Assembly: GCA_009760855.2 (NCBI GenBank)
Contig: WPIO01000006.1
Location: 5,872,501 to 5,936,500, forward strand
DNA from: Cristatella mucedo
Lineage: Eukaryota; Bryozoa; Phylactolaemata; Cristatellidae
Direction: 5' to 3'
Length of the DNA: 64,000 bases
Numbering within the stretch: position 1 is the stretch's first letter; the number at the start of each line of letters is the position of its first letter. Positions 48,110 through 58,869 of this stretch are shown here, piece by piece. A model generated the notes under the pieces. It was not told the origin of the DNA. It saw nothing but the letters and a program-made list of their open reading frames with translations, and searched no databases. Made by a program: the position numbers and the translations under genes.

Positions 48110-49240
48110 TTTCAGTTACGTTGGTTGGCGGTCGGTGGCACCGGCTGAAAGTTCCAGCCAGCTAGTGGTCCACTATGGTTGAGAGTGGCGGTCGAAATGA
48201 AGCACCGACTGTGAGCCGATGCTTTCCAACGATGGTATGAGGGGAGCACGTATGGAAGTCCCTGCTAGCACCGGACAGAGCATGTGTTGGAAATGCGCTC
48301 AGCCTCGTAAGAATTTGCAGGTTTAGGTACTAGATGGAGGTCATGACTCCTGATGTCATGCCAGGTATTGCTGTGGATTGGAGGCCGATTGCAAATTGCA
48401 TGCATCATCAAATAAGGGCATGCATTGCATTAAGGATTTGCTAACATCGAGTAAAAGCAATGTCGGAGTTTCGGTGCTGAGAGGATGAACCTTGACATTG
48501 TGGGAAGTGGAACAAGGTCAAGGGCTTCACCCAGAAATTCACTCGGAAAGGTTGCTTAGACCCATTAAAACTTACTCTTACTTTTGTTTAACTGTTCACT
48601 TAAAATTTTAGTTTAGCTCTCACCAAGCCTCATTCATGCTCTAAAATTTTGTCTCCTTACTTTTTGGACCTAACAGCCTGGAGCTGCTGCTCACTGTTGA
48701 GCAGCAGCTCAGCAAGCCCCTTTAGAAACGCCTCTAAAACGATTTACCTCTTTAGCAAGACTACAAATATAGTTGGCTTTTTGAAGAAAATTAATAGCCA
48801 CATCTGATCACCGTAGTAAGAATGCACTGCTTGTAACCATCAGCATTTCCACGTTATCGAGATCACCCTGGGAAGGAAATAAAAGGTCTCGGAATTTACC
48901 ACACTTCTTTGAAGATACGAGATAAAGCTAATGTGTTACCTCAGATTCCCTACCACACCCCACATCACATGAGCAGCTTCGTAAAACAAGCTGACTAAGG
49001 CATTTGAAGCGAAAGGAACAACAGCCAATTTTAAAACAGAAGGCATTAATCTTCATTGAAGCCACTCGTTTAGGACAGGAGCTTAGTACGCATTCCAGGC
49101 AACTCAGTACGCGAAAAAAGAAACCATGCAACCGCGAAAGAAAATCATTTGTATTTTGTTTTGTTTTTTGTTTGGTTTTGTTTTGTTTTGATTTGTTTTG
49201 AGTGACAGGCTTAGATACCTGTCTGCTTCTATGCATGGAT
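48110..49240 (-). other. Intron 2, distal part
   Basis: Unique sequence with a TTTTG-repeat region at 49155-49200. No gene or repeat-family copy. Confidence 0.5.
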
Positions 49241-49244
49241 TACA

Positions 49245-49400
49245 AGGCAGGATAGCCCAGGAGGTAAGGTGCTCGATCCTCACATCCGTGATCGTGGATT
49301 CGAATCCTTTATTGTCAACTGCAATCAGGGGGGTGATAGTCGCCGAGGCCCTTCTGCTGCTATATACAAATGAGGCTGATAAATCAGCTAATATATCTAA
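49245..49400 (+). mobile_element. SINE-2 copy in intron 2
   Basis: Full-length looking: head ggcaggatagcccaggaggt, box B gatcgtggattcgaatcc, body ctttattgtcaactgcaatc, ccttctgctgctatatacaa, tail gaggctgataaatcagctaa. Confidence 0.85.
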
Positions 49401-49409
49401 CATGTGTAT

Positions 49410-49530
49410 ATATGTAGGTATTTATATATATATATGTATGTATATGTATATATATATATATATGTATGTATGTATATGTATATATATATGTGTGTGTGTA
49501 TATACATACATATATATACATATATATGAG
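49410..49530. repeat. (TA)n/(TATG)n low-complexity tract
   Basis: Alternating TA with TG steps directly after the SINE-2 tail, probably grown from it. Confidence 0.9.
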
Positions 49531-50365
49531 TTTTACTTCCGAGGGCAAATCCTGAGGACACATCCGTAATCGACTCTCCTTCTAGCACTGCAAACAGTGA
49601 CCCTCTGGGGCGTTTAGGGGCTGACAATTCAAAGACAATGGTTCAGATGCGCAACATCGGAGCGAACCGTGGCTAGAGAGTGCCGGGTGCTCTGCCAAGT
49701 GAACAGTGACAGCAGCACCCTTCATCCTTTTACGACAGAGAAGCACAAACCCACGGGGGGGGGGAGGAGGAGGATAGCTCTACCTTTCGAAATGTCTGTA
49801 TCTGCTTCCAAAACGAAAAAAAAAATTCCCGAATGACCAGAAGAGCAACTTAACGCTAGAGTCTGCAAGTGAGCCACAGTAAGAGTTGAGGCAGGCGTGA
49901 GGTGGCGACTCTCAAGCTACTACCGCAGTCTATTCTGCCGAACTGTCATTTGCTTTCTGTCCAGCATTCGCAAAGTGCCTTACAAAAGATCTATAATTCT
50001 TAGCTTGCTCTACAAATAATTTCGTATTATTATTATTACTATTATCATCATTACTATCACTGTCGGTTGAGGTTAAGCATGCGCATACTATTTTCCCACC
50101 CTGGAGAATCGTTATTAGTTTCACACTGAAAAAAGATGCAAGCAATTTCTGATGGCTTTTCGCAGAGAAGACATATCGTAGAGGCCATCTTCAGGGACCT
50201 GGTTTGTGATGCAGTGCCGACTTGCCCCTAATCGATGAGCACATCGAGCCGCGAGATGCCTCTAAGCTGCCAAGGAATTGTTTCTTCAGCAGTATGCCCA
50301 GCTTGAAACTGGCCAGAAATGAGCACACGTATTGTGACACACAAGTCACGTGGCCAGACTGGCAT

Positions 50366-50614
<249 letters not shown>

Positions 50615-50657
50615 AGCTTCGTGCTCGTGCAGCAGCAGCAGCAGCTGCTGCACTTAC

Positions 50658-50940
50658 TGCTGGGCTTGGCAGCAAGACGACAGCTGTAGCAGCATTTGCA
50701 GAGTCTGCTTGGCTGCCATTGTGCTGAACCGTCCTTGCATCGTCCTTGCAGTAAGCGCCCGGGTCGCGGGATGTCGAGCGGAAGGTGCCACTTTCGCTAC
50801 CTTCAGGCTCAGTAGACGATCGCTGCTGCTGCCGAAGCTGCAGCCGTTGGCCTGCACCAGTCGCAGCAATCGCCTCGCCGATGCTACCGTCATGCCTCTG
50901 TAGAGTCAGCTCTAGCGAGGACTGGTAGTGGACGCTGTGC
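50658..50940 (-). CDS. Coiled-coil gene, exon 2
   Basis: 283 bp, phase 2 to phase 0. Acceptor atcatctgcag before 50940, consensus donor GCA-gtaagt at 50657. Joins exon 1 through an Arg codon (AG+G). Peptide: [19 protein letters not shown], Gln-rich [12 protein letters not shown], then Ser/Thr-rich with [10 protein letters not shown] at the end. No stop in this frame although the other two frames are also fairly open. Confidence 0.7.
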
Positions 50941-50996
50941 CTGCAGATGATAGCACAGAGTACGGCTCCTTCCTGGGCTGCACAGGCGGTGGCAGC

Positions 50997-50998
<2 letters not shown>

Positions 50999-51054
<56 letters not shown>

Positions 51055-51060
51055 GAGAGG
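50999..51060. repeat. (GA)n microsatellite in intron 1
   Basis: Short pure GA tract just upstream (in gene sense) of exon 2's acceptor; read as (TC)n there it could act as a pyrimidine tract about 60 bases away. Confidence 0.96.
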
Positions 51061-51064
51061 GGCA

Positions 51065-52360
51065 AGGCTGTGGATGTCCTTGCTACTGGCAGCGGTCAGT
51101 GGCGATCCATCTGATCAGTAAAATCACCTCTGCCCGAACGACCAGCAGGGAACGCCAGTCTTGACTGCTGTTTGTGGGGCCACATTTTTCTTGAATTCCT
51201 TCACATGGTCATCGAATGGCTACGTTGGACGCTTGCCGGATCCGGCGCAAATTACATCCAAGCAAGCAACTGTGCCGATGCCACTGTGCACAAGCCGACT
51301 GACTATTTCAAATCTTCCTGCGAAAACCGCTCTCGAGTCCAACATCATCAAGCAGGCAGCAGCTGACGGCCCAGGAAGACTGTCGCCGGAAGCCGTCAGG
51401 TATTTACTGCCTGGGCACATTGCTAGCCTAATGAGCACATTCGCAGTTTTTTCGAGCAAATGATGCCTGGCCTCGCCTGGGGACATATTTACACATGTGG
51501 GCGGTGTCACGTCGCACACCCTCAACAGATGGCTTCGTGAGAGGTGGGAGTCCAAGCAGTAGCTGGTCAAGGCAGCGATAGGTCAAGACTTCGAAGGATG
51601 TGGGTACGACTTCAGCTAGAGGAGAACTCGGACGAAGTGAGTGCTTTCGGATGCGATGGCCATCACGATGGCCATCAGAGGCTTTGCCACGATGCATTCA
51701 GATTCGAGAGCCTAGCATGCATGCATGCACCACTGCTGCTACTCGGCGTCTAGGTGCAGAGCAGCAGTCGCCAGTCGTCTCGCATCCTCGTGTCGTGTCA
51801 GCTCAGAGCAGTGCATATCTATGTAGTGCTGCCTGCTTACCGCTTTCTCAGCAAGCCAGTCTCGGTCAGTGAGAATACAATTTTTCAGTGGCTTCCGGTT
51901 CTGGCATTTCCCATCTAGCCCACTAGACCATGCATGAGTGACTGTGCACAGTATGCACAGTCACTACTGGTTGGAATTTACCTAAGGATGCCTTCACGTG
52001 TCTCACAATAGTCACCATTTCATTATGGCTGCGGCCTGTTATGCATGCCCAATCCGCAGTAACGCAGTCGGTGAGCACTTCCGAATGGCTCTGCTTAGCT
52101 GATCACGACTATTAAACCTACCGACTCTACTTCAGAAACTTTCTTTAAGACTAAAAATTCTACCTCTTGCAATCTCTTCCCTTTTTACAAAAGCAAACGC
52201 GTGTTACAGTCAGTGAGCCGACTTAAGGATCGCAGCCTATTGCCGCAACATGTACATAGGCACCGATGATCCGAAGCCGGATTCGTTGAAATCGGGCACT
52301 GCAGCAGCGTACAGAAGGGACTGATGGCTGCTGCAGCTGGGACTCCGGGTGAGTGATGAG
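51065..52360. other. Intron 1 sequence with open frames of unknown origin
   Basis: Frames of 90-116 codons on both strands at 51160-51870, some with protein-like composition. They lie inside the intron, conflict with each other and show no splice sites; perhaps old transposon coding sequence. Confidence 0.3.
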
Positions 52361-52366
52361 CTATAC

Positions 52367-52539
52367 CTGTCGCATGCATAGGCTGTCTCCAGGCAGAGCT
52401 GCCTGCTCGATTTTCTTAGCTGCTTGAGCAAGACTTCTTCATACCGCTTCGACCTTCGCACAGGTGGAGGAGAATAGCTGCCGCAGTCGCCGTTGTGGCT
52501 GTACTCGGTAGCGGCATCTGCGCCTAACGTGTCCACCAT
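52367..52539 (-). CDS. Coiled-coil gene, exon 1 coding part (start codon)
   Basis: ATG at 52539-52537 lies in a strong context (accATGG). 173 bp to donor AG-gtatag at 52366, phase 2. Peptide MVDTLGADAATEYS, then SPPPVRRSKRYEEVLLKQL, basic and helical. The frame stays open upstream to an acceptor-like ggattgcag ending at 52619, so a longer start is possible. With exons 2-5 the product is 441 residues before the last exon. Function unknown: low-complexity with one coiled coil, no membrane segment or signal peptide. Confidence 0.7.
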
Positions 52540-52904
52540 GGTGACCGACCAGCAGCAACCGACGAGGACGGGGTCGATCGTCCGTCCGCCGACTGCGTCA
52601 CCGGCCCAGCAATGCTGCCTGCAATCCGACATTCGTATCAGTAAGATTTGCACTCTAAGATTGGCATCTTCTATAAGAATCAGGCTGCAAGCTTGTTGTT
52701 TGCAATATTTGCAATTGCTGGCGAATCGGCGACAGGATCTGCTGTATAAGGAAGTCCTTGTCAGGCAGGCAGCTAACAAGTTTGGGCTTTCCGAAACAAG
52801 CGGCAGACCGATCTCAATTCTTTGCCACTCTCACGTAGATAGGCAGCTTTGCGCTCCGTTTGGTATTGAGCAGTCTGCTAGTTGCAGAAGCCTTCACATG
52901 CCGA

Positions 52905-53219
52905 CTTAGGTCCTAGACAGTGGAACTCGCTTCCATGATTCTTACGAAACGATAACTGCTCTGCTGCTGCTGACTATGGCTCATCCTTTTCAGCGGTCCT
53001 GAGCTGCTACTTCCCTGCTACTCACTACCTCAACTGCTCACCTGATTCTGCTATGCTTCTCACTTTCTCTTTGTTGCATGATATGAAGTCTGTTGGCTAC
53101 CGAATGCGTACCGAAAGCCGCTTAGCTATGAGTGTGCTATACAAAACTCTCCTGCGTAACACCCAAATAGTCTTTGTGGCTTTGTGAAGTAACAGACGGA
53201 GATACATTACATTACATTA
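52905..53219 (+). mobile_element. LINE-B 3' end, with repeat tail
   Basis: Complete 3' end followed by acattacattacattaca, the clearest (ATTAC)n tail. It lies next to the large GA tract. Confidence 0.78.
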
Positions 53220-53272
53220 CAACGTACGTAATCCACTCAAAAGACCAAACCCTTCCTCTTTCCCAGGAGAGA

Positions 53273-53274
53273 GC

Positions 53275-53336
<62 letters not shown>

Positions 53337-53362
53337 AAGAGGGGTAAGACAGACAGACAGAC

Positions 53363-53461
<99 letters not shown>

Positions 53462-53489
53462 CACAGAGAGAGAAAGAGAGAGAGAGAAA

Positions 53490-53557
<68 letters not shown>

Positions 53558-53632
53558 CATACAGACTGACAAATAGAGACAGAAAGAGACAGACAGACAG
53601 ATAGGCAGAGACAGACAGACGTACAGAGAGAC
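53273..53632. repeat. Compound (GA)n/(GACA)n microsatellite, about 360 bp
   Basis: Three GA runs separated by GACA and AAAG blocks. The long open frames across it on the minus strand are pure Ser/Leu and are not genes. Confidence 0.97.
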
Positions 53633-53961
53633 ACAATGAGGAGTAGACAATTTCCGTTCCCCTCCTAAGAGTTGGGGTATAAGTAGTCACGTGAATATAG
53701 TAGCAGGCAGGCAGGAAAACACTGGCTTCAGCGAATGACGGTGAAGGAGGGTCAGCAAATGGAGCAGAGCAAAGAGAGGCAGTCGAACGCTTTCTCGCCT
53801 TCAGCAGCAGCACGCCAGCAGCCTGGCATTAGGAAGCAGGCTGGGACGACCGTAGTGGCAGTAGTCAGTGGCACCACGGGTGCTGTCAGCCACTGCCGTG
53901 AGCTTCAGCCATGAGCTCATTAGGTCTGAAGCAGATCGTGCAAGGGGCGGTGGATACTTAC

Positions 53962-54041
53962 AAGCTGTTGCACAGCGTTTCCGACTGCGACGGGAACCTG
54001 CACACTCACTGGCTGCACTTTCATCAACCGACAACGAATCC
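53962..54041 (-). other. Candidate 5' untranslated exon of the coiled-coil gene
   Basis: Acceptor-like gtctag before 54041 and a perfect donor CTT-gtaagt at 53961. If spliced to 52618 the main frame is not continued. An ATG at 54022-54024 would instead start a short upstream frame (MKVQPVSVQVPVAVGN...) that ends shortly after the junction. It may be a transcription-start exon rather than an internal one. Confidence 0.35.
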
Positions 54042-54342
54042 CTAGACTAAATTGAAAGTAAACGAGGAGCCCTCAAATTTGTCTTGACCCAGCAAATAAG
54101 AAATAGATATTTAAGAACTCACTACTTGTTGTGCATTTTTAAAGCCAAGACAGATCTAATCATGAGCGTAACTTATTGCGTATTGATGCAATTCTTTGTG
54201 ACTGCATATGTTTCTACAATTGTGAGCCCAGTGATCTTTAGTCCAGCTGTTACTGTCAGTCGGTGAAGAAATTGCTTACTTCTCGGGCTAGTCGTAGATA
54301 GAATGCAGTAGAATTTTCCTAATGCTCTACATGCGACATAGT

Positions 54343-54343
<1 letters not shown>

Positions 54344-54408
<65 letters not shown>
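54344..54408. repeat. (TA)n microsatellite
   Basis: Pure TA with one TT step. Confidence 0.97.
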
Positions 54409-54443
54409 CATTCTTTTTTTACTGTTATATTTGTTATATATTC

Positions 54444-54580
54444 AATTCATTTGTATAGCGTCCTTAGAGAGCTTAATCTCTATTCAGGCGCTTTGAATAT
54501 GCCACGGGGCTCTAGCCCGAGACCTCGGCCAGACCTTAGTCGGGGCGAGCACCTTAACCACTGGGTCAGCCAGCTCGGCC
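54444..54580 (-). mobile_element. SINE-1 copy
   Basis: Minus strand: gagctggctgacccagtgg head, box B ggtctcgggctagagcc (worn), hairpin, atgaatt tail adjacent to the TA tract. Confidence 0.85.
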
Positions 54581-54624
54581 TTATAAGGCATAAGGTTCAG
54601 CCCTACCCCTATAAGAATAAATAA

Positions 54625-54785
54625 AGATTAGCTGATTTAGCACCCTCATTTGTATAGCTGCAGAAGAGCCTTGACGGCTTTCACCACCTCTTGCAGCTTG
54701 CAATGGAGGATCGCTCACTGCGGGATTCGAACCCACGACCTCGGTCGCGAAGAGCGAGCACCTTACCTTCTGGGCTGCCGCCTTG
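54625..54785 (-). mobile_element. SINE-2 copy
   Basis: Minus strand: box B gaggtcgtgggttcgaatcc, gagcgatcctccattgcaag, tail taaatcagctaatc. It lies next to the SINE-1 copy, tail to head. Confidence 0.82.
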
Positions 54786-54799
54786 ACTAATTCCTCGCA

Positions 54800-56420
54800 G
54801 CAACGTAGTGTGCGGTCGCCTCAGCTCTTCGAGCTAACGGCCGAACTGGCGAAGGGGTGCCTCAGTGACGCGACGGCGCCGCTTCCGAGATTATCTCGCT
54901 GGGACTTCCGCTTTTGTGCGGCACGAGCTACGGCCCGGCGTCTCACTCACCCACCCCCACCTTCAATTAACCGTCGGTGGCAGACGACGCAAGACATTCT
55001 CCCGAGCCGCGTTCGATTGTCCCTCGAATGTTTGTTTCTTTAGCGTCTGTCATCTCGCGACGGCCCGAGCAACCGCAGCTCATTGACCGGAGAATGCGAC
55101 GACGACGACGCGTCGTCGTCGTCGCATTCACCGGTCGGAATGCGTAAGTCGGTATCGCGAGCGGACTCTTGTTCGGACGCTATTCCATTGTATGTGTATT
55201 GTATTATATATTATTCTATTATATATGTTCAAATCCCGAGAGCGACGCTCCGGTGCCACGCATCCCTTCGGGACGTCCGACGCCCTACCGCTCCGGCCGG
55301 CGGTTCTGCTGCGCACATTCTCTTGCTCGTGGGAGAGGCCGGCCGCGGTGGCCGCGCGGGGGCCGCAGGACGGCGGCGGTGGAAGTGCAGCTGCTGCACG
55401 CCGCGGCCCGCGCCGGCCGAAGCTAGCCGGCCATTTGAATGTGCGCAGCGGCGACGGCGGTCGGTCGAGCCGACGCGGCCGCGTTGCTGCGCAGCCAGCG
55501 CCGGGCGTTGAGCGCGACCGCGCGCCGGCCGCTCAAGCAGTCCCGCTCGCGAGAGCGCCGCCGCTCGGCACTGACCTGACCCGTGGCCCGCCGGGCCGCT
55601 GCCGCCGGGCCGCGGCCCAGGTCTCCGGTCGGCGAGGTCTCCGACCTGGCGGTACCGCAGGCGCTCTCTTCGCCCCCTCTCTTCTCTATCGACAAACGGC
55701 CTGCAGGAAGGCGCCCGCTGCTGCCGGTCGAAGCCTCGAGCGCGCCCGCGCCCGCCCGTGAGGCCCATCTGCCGCCGTCTTTGTTCGCCGCGCTTGTTTG
55801 CAAGCACGCCGCTTGTGTAATGTACACAGCGCTCCATTGGGTAAATTGGCCGGCGTTAAAAAGGCGGCGGCGGCACGCGAGCTGATCGTAGCGTAGCAGC
55901 CGCCGCCGCCGCCGGGGCCGCGAGGCGTCCGCCGCCGCCGCCGGCGGCCGGGCTGGCCGCCCGCCCGCCAGCTATTCGCTCTGAATCGTGGTCTGCGCTC
56001 GCGAGGCGACGCGATTGCCGGCCGATCGAGCGATGTGTGACGAGGGGCGGCCACTCATAATGATGGGAGTCGCTAGACCTGGCGCACTCGGCTAGGAGAG
56101 CGAAGCGGTCGCCTCGGCGGCCGCCGCGGCGGCGATCCTTTTAGATGCTCGCCTCACTTGACGCTCAATGCTCTAAGCTCTCGGTGTGCGCTCAGTCGAA
56201 AGCTGGCGATCGATGATTGGCGCTGAACGAAACCGCCGTCTGCGAGTTGCTCCCCGCTCCGGCCGGCGGCGAGTGCCGTCCAATCGCTGTCACCTGGCGC
56301 CTCGGGCGTCGCCGAACAAGGGAGGCGAGGCGGCGACGCGTCCAGCTCGGGTTCGAGCTTGCGTTGACGTCACTTCCGACCGGCGGTAGCCGCCGTGTGG
56401 GTAGGAGGAAGAAAAAGAAA
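54800..56420. promoter_or_regulatory. CpG island, likely promoter of the minus-strand gene
   Basis: Very rich in CpG with GGC/GCC runs, the most GC-rich part of the window, interrupted by an AT-rich patch at 55190-55230. It lies upstream of exon 1 (52539) and of the candidate 5' exon at 54041. Open frames run on both strands at once, as expected for GC-rich DNA; none has domain support. Confidence 0.5.
55085..55136. repeat. 52-bp palindrome in the CpG island
   Basis: 38 bases (55092-55129) form a perfect palindrome centred on acg-cgt with GAC/GTC repeats. One A-A mismatch is followed by gaccgg/ccggtc arms. Confidence 0.95.
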
Positions 56421-56570
56421 CCACTAGCTGATTTAACGGCCCCCTTTCGTATAGCGACTGAAGAGCCTTTACGGTACCACCTCTGCTTGCAGCGGCGATA
56501 TGAAATCGCCCGCTGCAGGATTCGAACCCACGACGTCGACCCGTAAGCTACCTAGCTGGGCTCAGTCGAC
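56420..56570 (-). mobile_element. SINE-2 copy
   Basis: Minus strand: box B gtcgtgggttcgaatcctgc, gggcgatttcatatcgccgc, tail taaatcagctagtgg. Confidence 0.75.
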
Positions 56571-56784
56571 GCTACGCGCGGCGGCCTCAGCAGTTGCTCT
56601 CTGCGCCTTGAGCGCTGAAAGACGGGCGAAACTGCAGGATCTAAAACCGCGGGACCGCATGGCATAGAGGGGGAGTCTGGCTTAACGAAAGCAGCAAATG
56701 ATCGCAGCCGACCGAGCGCCCCTGCCGCAGCGCCTTCCGCCAGCCGCGAAAATGGCTGGCAATAAAGGTAAACTACTTCCTTAG

Positions 56785-56895
56785 GATAATACCCTGAGAG
56801 AAATTAACCTCCATCCTGACACTTAACGTATGCCGCAGGGCTTGAGCCTACGACCTTGGCCTTCGAAAGCGAGAACCTTACCCCTGAAACGGCGG
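56785..56895 (-). mobile_element. SINE-1 copy, diverged
   Basis: Box B ggtcgtaggctcaagccc and the gttaatttctctcaggg hairpin part survive; the tail is lost. Confidence 0.6.
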
Positions 56896-56899
56896 CGAA

Positions 56900-58585
56900 C
56901 TGAATCAGCTAGATCGTGACTGGTATTCACCGTTCGCAATTATGCAATTGCGCGATAGTCTACTGCCGAGGCGGCATAAAAGCCAGCGCAATGAGATAGG
57001 CGGACAGTCGCGATTCCGGACTCGGCGTTGTCATTTGAGCCGATTGAGATCTAGGCCGCGGAGCTGTCGCTGAACGCCATTGCCGATCTCCTACGCCTGT
57101 TACCCTCCGCTGCTGTCAAATAGACTCGTGTACCATTACGGGTAAGGACTTAAAATGTCAAGGTTAAGGTCAAGGAGCGCTCTTCATCGCCGCGCCGCGT
57201 TCCTGCGTTCCGTCGGCGGACCTGCGTGCATAGGAGAGTCGCTAGGGGTGCTACGCGTTTCACCCGGCGTCGCCAGCAGTCGTCGCGCGTCGGCTGAGAC
57301 GAGCAGAGTTACGAGCGCTGCGTTTGCGTCCTAGTTCTGCCCCGCGTGGAAGTCGCACACCGAGTTTGCAACAATGCCAAGGCCAAACCAAAGCAACGAG
57401 AGCTTTCAGTTAATTGTCGGCGGCGGAAAGCTGCTATTGGCTGCTTCAGAGAAGTGGCAGAGAATGAGTGGTAATTTAAAGTCTACATTACTCGAAGCTC
57501 GGCGGGTGGATTAAAAGGAGCTGTAACACATTTTCATCTGCGGCAGAATTCGAGCCGGCAGCCTGGGGAGCGGAGCCAATGGGGGCAGTGCGGGTACTTG
57601 CCTTCCCCCCCCCCCCGCCCCGCCCACCCTATATCTAGCGGCCCCCCCCCCCGGGCGGCAGCGACCCGAGCCGAGCCGCCTCCTATTTCTAGGCCCCAGA
57701 CCGTCGCCAACGACGAAATTACGTATTAAATTCACTCGTGAGCAAGTGCCGAACTCCCGCAGTAGAAACATTATGATTTTGCTCTGTACGTATTTTTCAT
57801 CAATATTTCGCCGTCTAGCCCCGCATCACTGACTGAGCACTTGGCGCGTCTAGCCCCCGCCCCCCTGGTAAAATATTGCAGATCTTGCCAGCCAGATGAA
57901 AAACTCTGGCTCCGCCGCTGCCCGCACTAATTTCACTAGCGTGTCGCTCTATTGCGCTTGGGACGCAATTTCTTGAGGCTATGCTCAGCCTCGACACTCG
58001 CAGTGACGGTGAGTAGTTAAAGCAATGCATAGGGCGTGCGTGCTGCCCGGTGCATCGGTGCATATGCAACCCGAAAAAATCTCAGCAATCCGACCGAGCC
58101 GGAGACCAGAGGCCCAGAGGACCTGTCCTCGAAACGACCCGGAAAAGGCGTGGAGGAAGGCTCGCCACTTGAAATGTCTGTTCAGCCTTCCTGCGGTTGG
58201 TCGCCCAGGCAAGGTCAAGGCGAGGACTCTTGGCAGAATCCCGGTAGGGCCTTTGCACATACGGAGTTTCCAATATCCAAATGGAGTCCCCTTTCGTCTT
58301 TACATCATTTGGCAGAAACCTGGCGAGGGTAGCAGCGTTAGTCCTTGGACACTGGCGGCCGAGGCAATAACGGTGGAGAGCTAGCGCCTCGAAGCACGGC
58401 CGTGGAGTCAGCTACGCCAACAAACTCCGGTACGCCTACGGTAGCAGTAGGGCACAGCGGAGCGCGAATACCTTCGTGCTGCCAAACCGTGCCGTTAGTG
58501 GAGAGAAAAGACTATTTCACTAAAGCCACGGAGACTGCAACCGTGCAGGCCGAGCAATGAAGTACAATAATCGCGAGCCATATTA
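56900..58585. other. Unassigned sequence
   Basis: GC-rich first part, C-homopolymers at 57606-57616 and 57641-57652 and near 57857. Open frames at 58025-58384 conflict between strands. Confidence 0.35.
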
Positions 58586-58589
58586 TGCA

Positions 58590-58700
58590 TGCTGCCAGTT
58601 AACCATTTGATCGTGCTTTCTTTATAGCATCTGTAATGTGCCTAGAAAGCGATTAAGTTTCTCCGAGGGCGCTTTAAAAATATATTATTATTATTATCAA
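58590..58700 (+). mobile_element. LINE-A tail
   Basis: ctttatagcatctgtaatgt, hairpin (gcctagaaagcgattaag...gggcgcttta) and (ATT)n. Confidence 0.82.
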
Positions 58701-58779
58701 AAAATAAGTACAACCCAATGACAATCGCGGCAGATGTACCTACAGCTAATACGGTCTCAACAGCAGATTAAGAAATATC

Positions 58780-58865
58780 CGGTTCCTAATTCTTACAATT
58801 ATTGAACCATTATCACTATCAATCTCGAGTACTTGCATAATGTAACCAATTTAGCATGCACAAAT
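58780..58865. repeat. Dispersed repeat DR-4, copy 3
   Basis: ccggttcctaattcttacaa followed by accaatttagcatgc; see copy 1 at 18590. Confidence 0.5.
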
Positions 58866-58869
58866 TTCT

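Noticed and set aside
51160-51870. Coding exons inside intron 1 of the coiled-coil gene
   Set aside because: Open frames on both strands overlap and none has splice sites that fit the phases of exons 1 and 2.
55192-55837. 189- and 202-codon frames in the CpG island
   Set aside because: All frames on both strands are open because of GC content; composition is Ala/Arg/Gly with no domain and no splice support.
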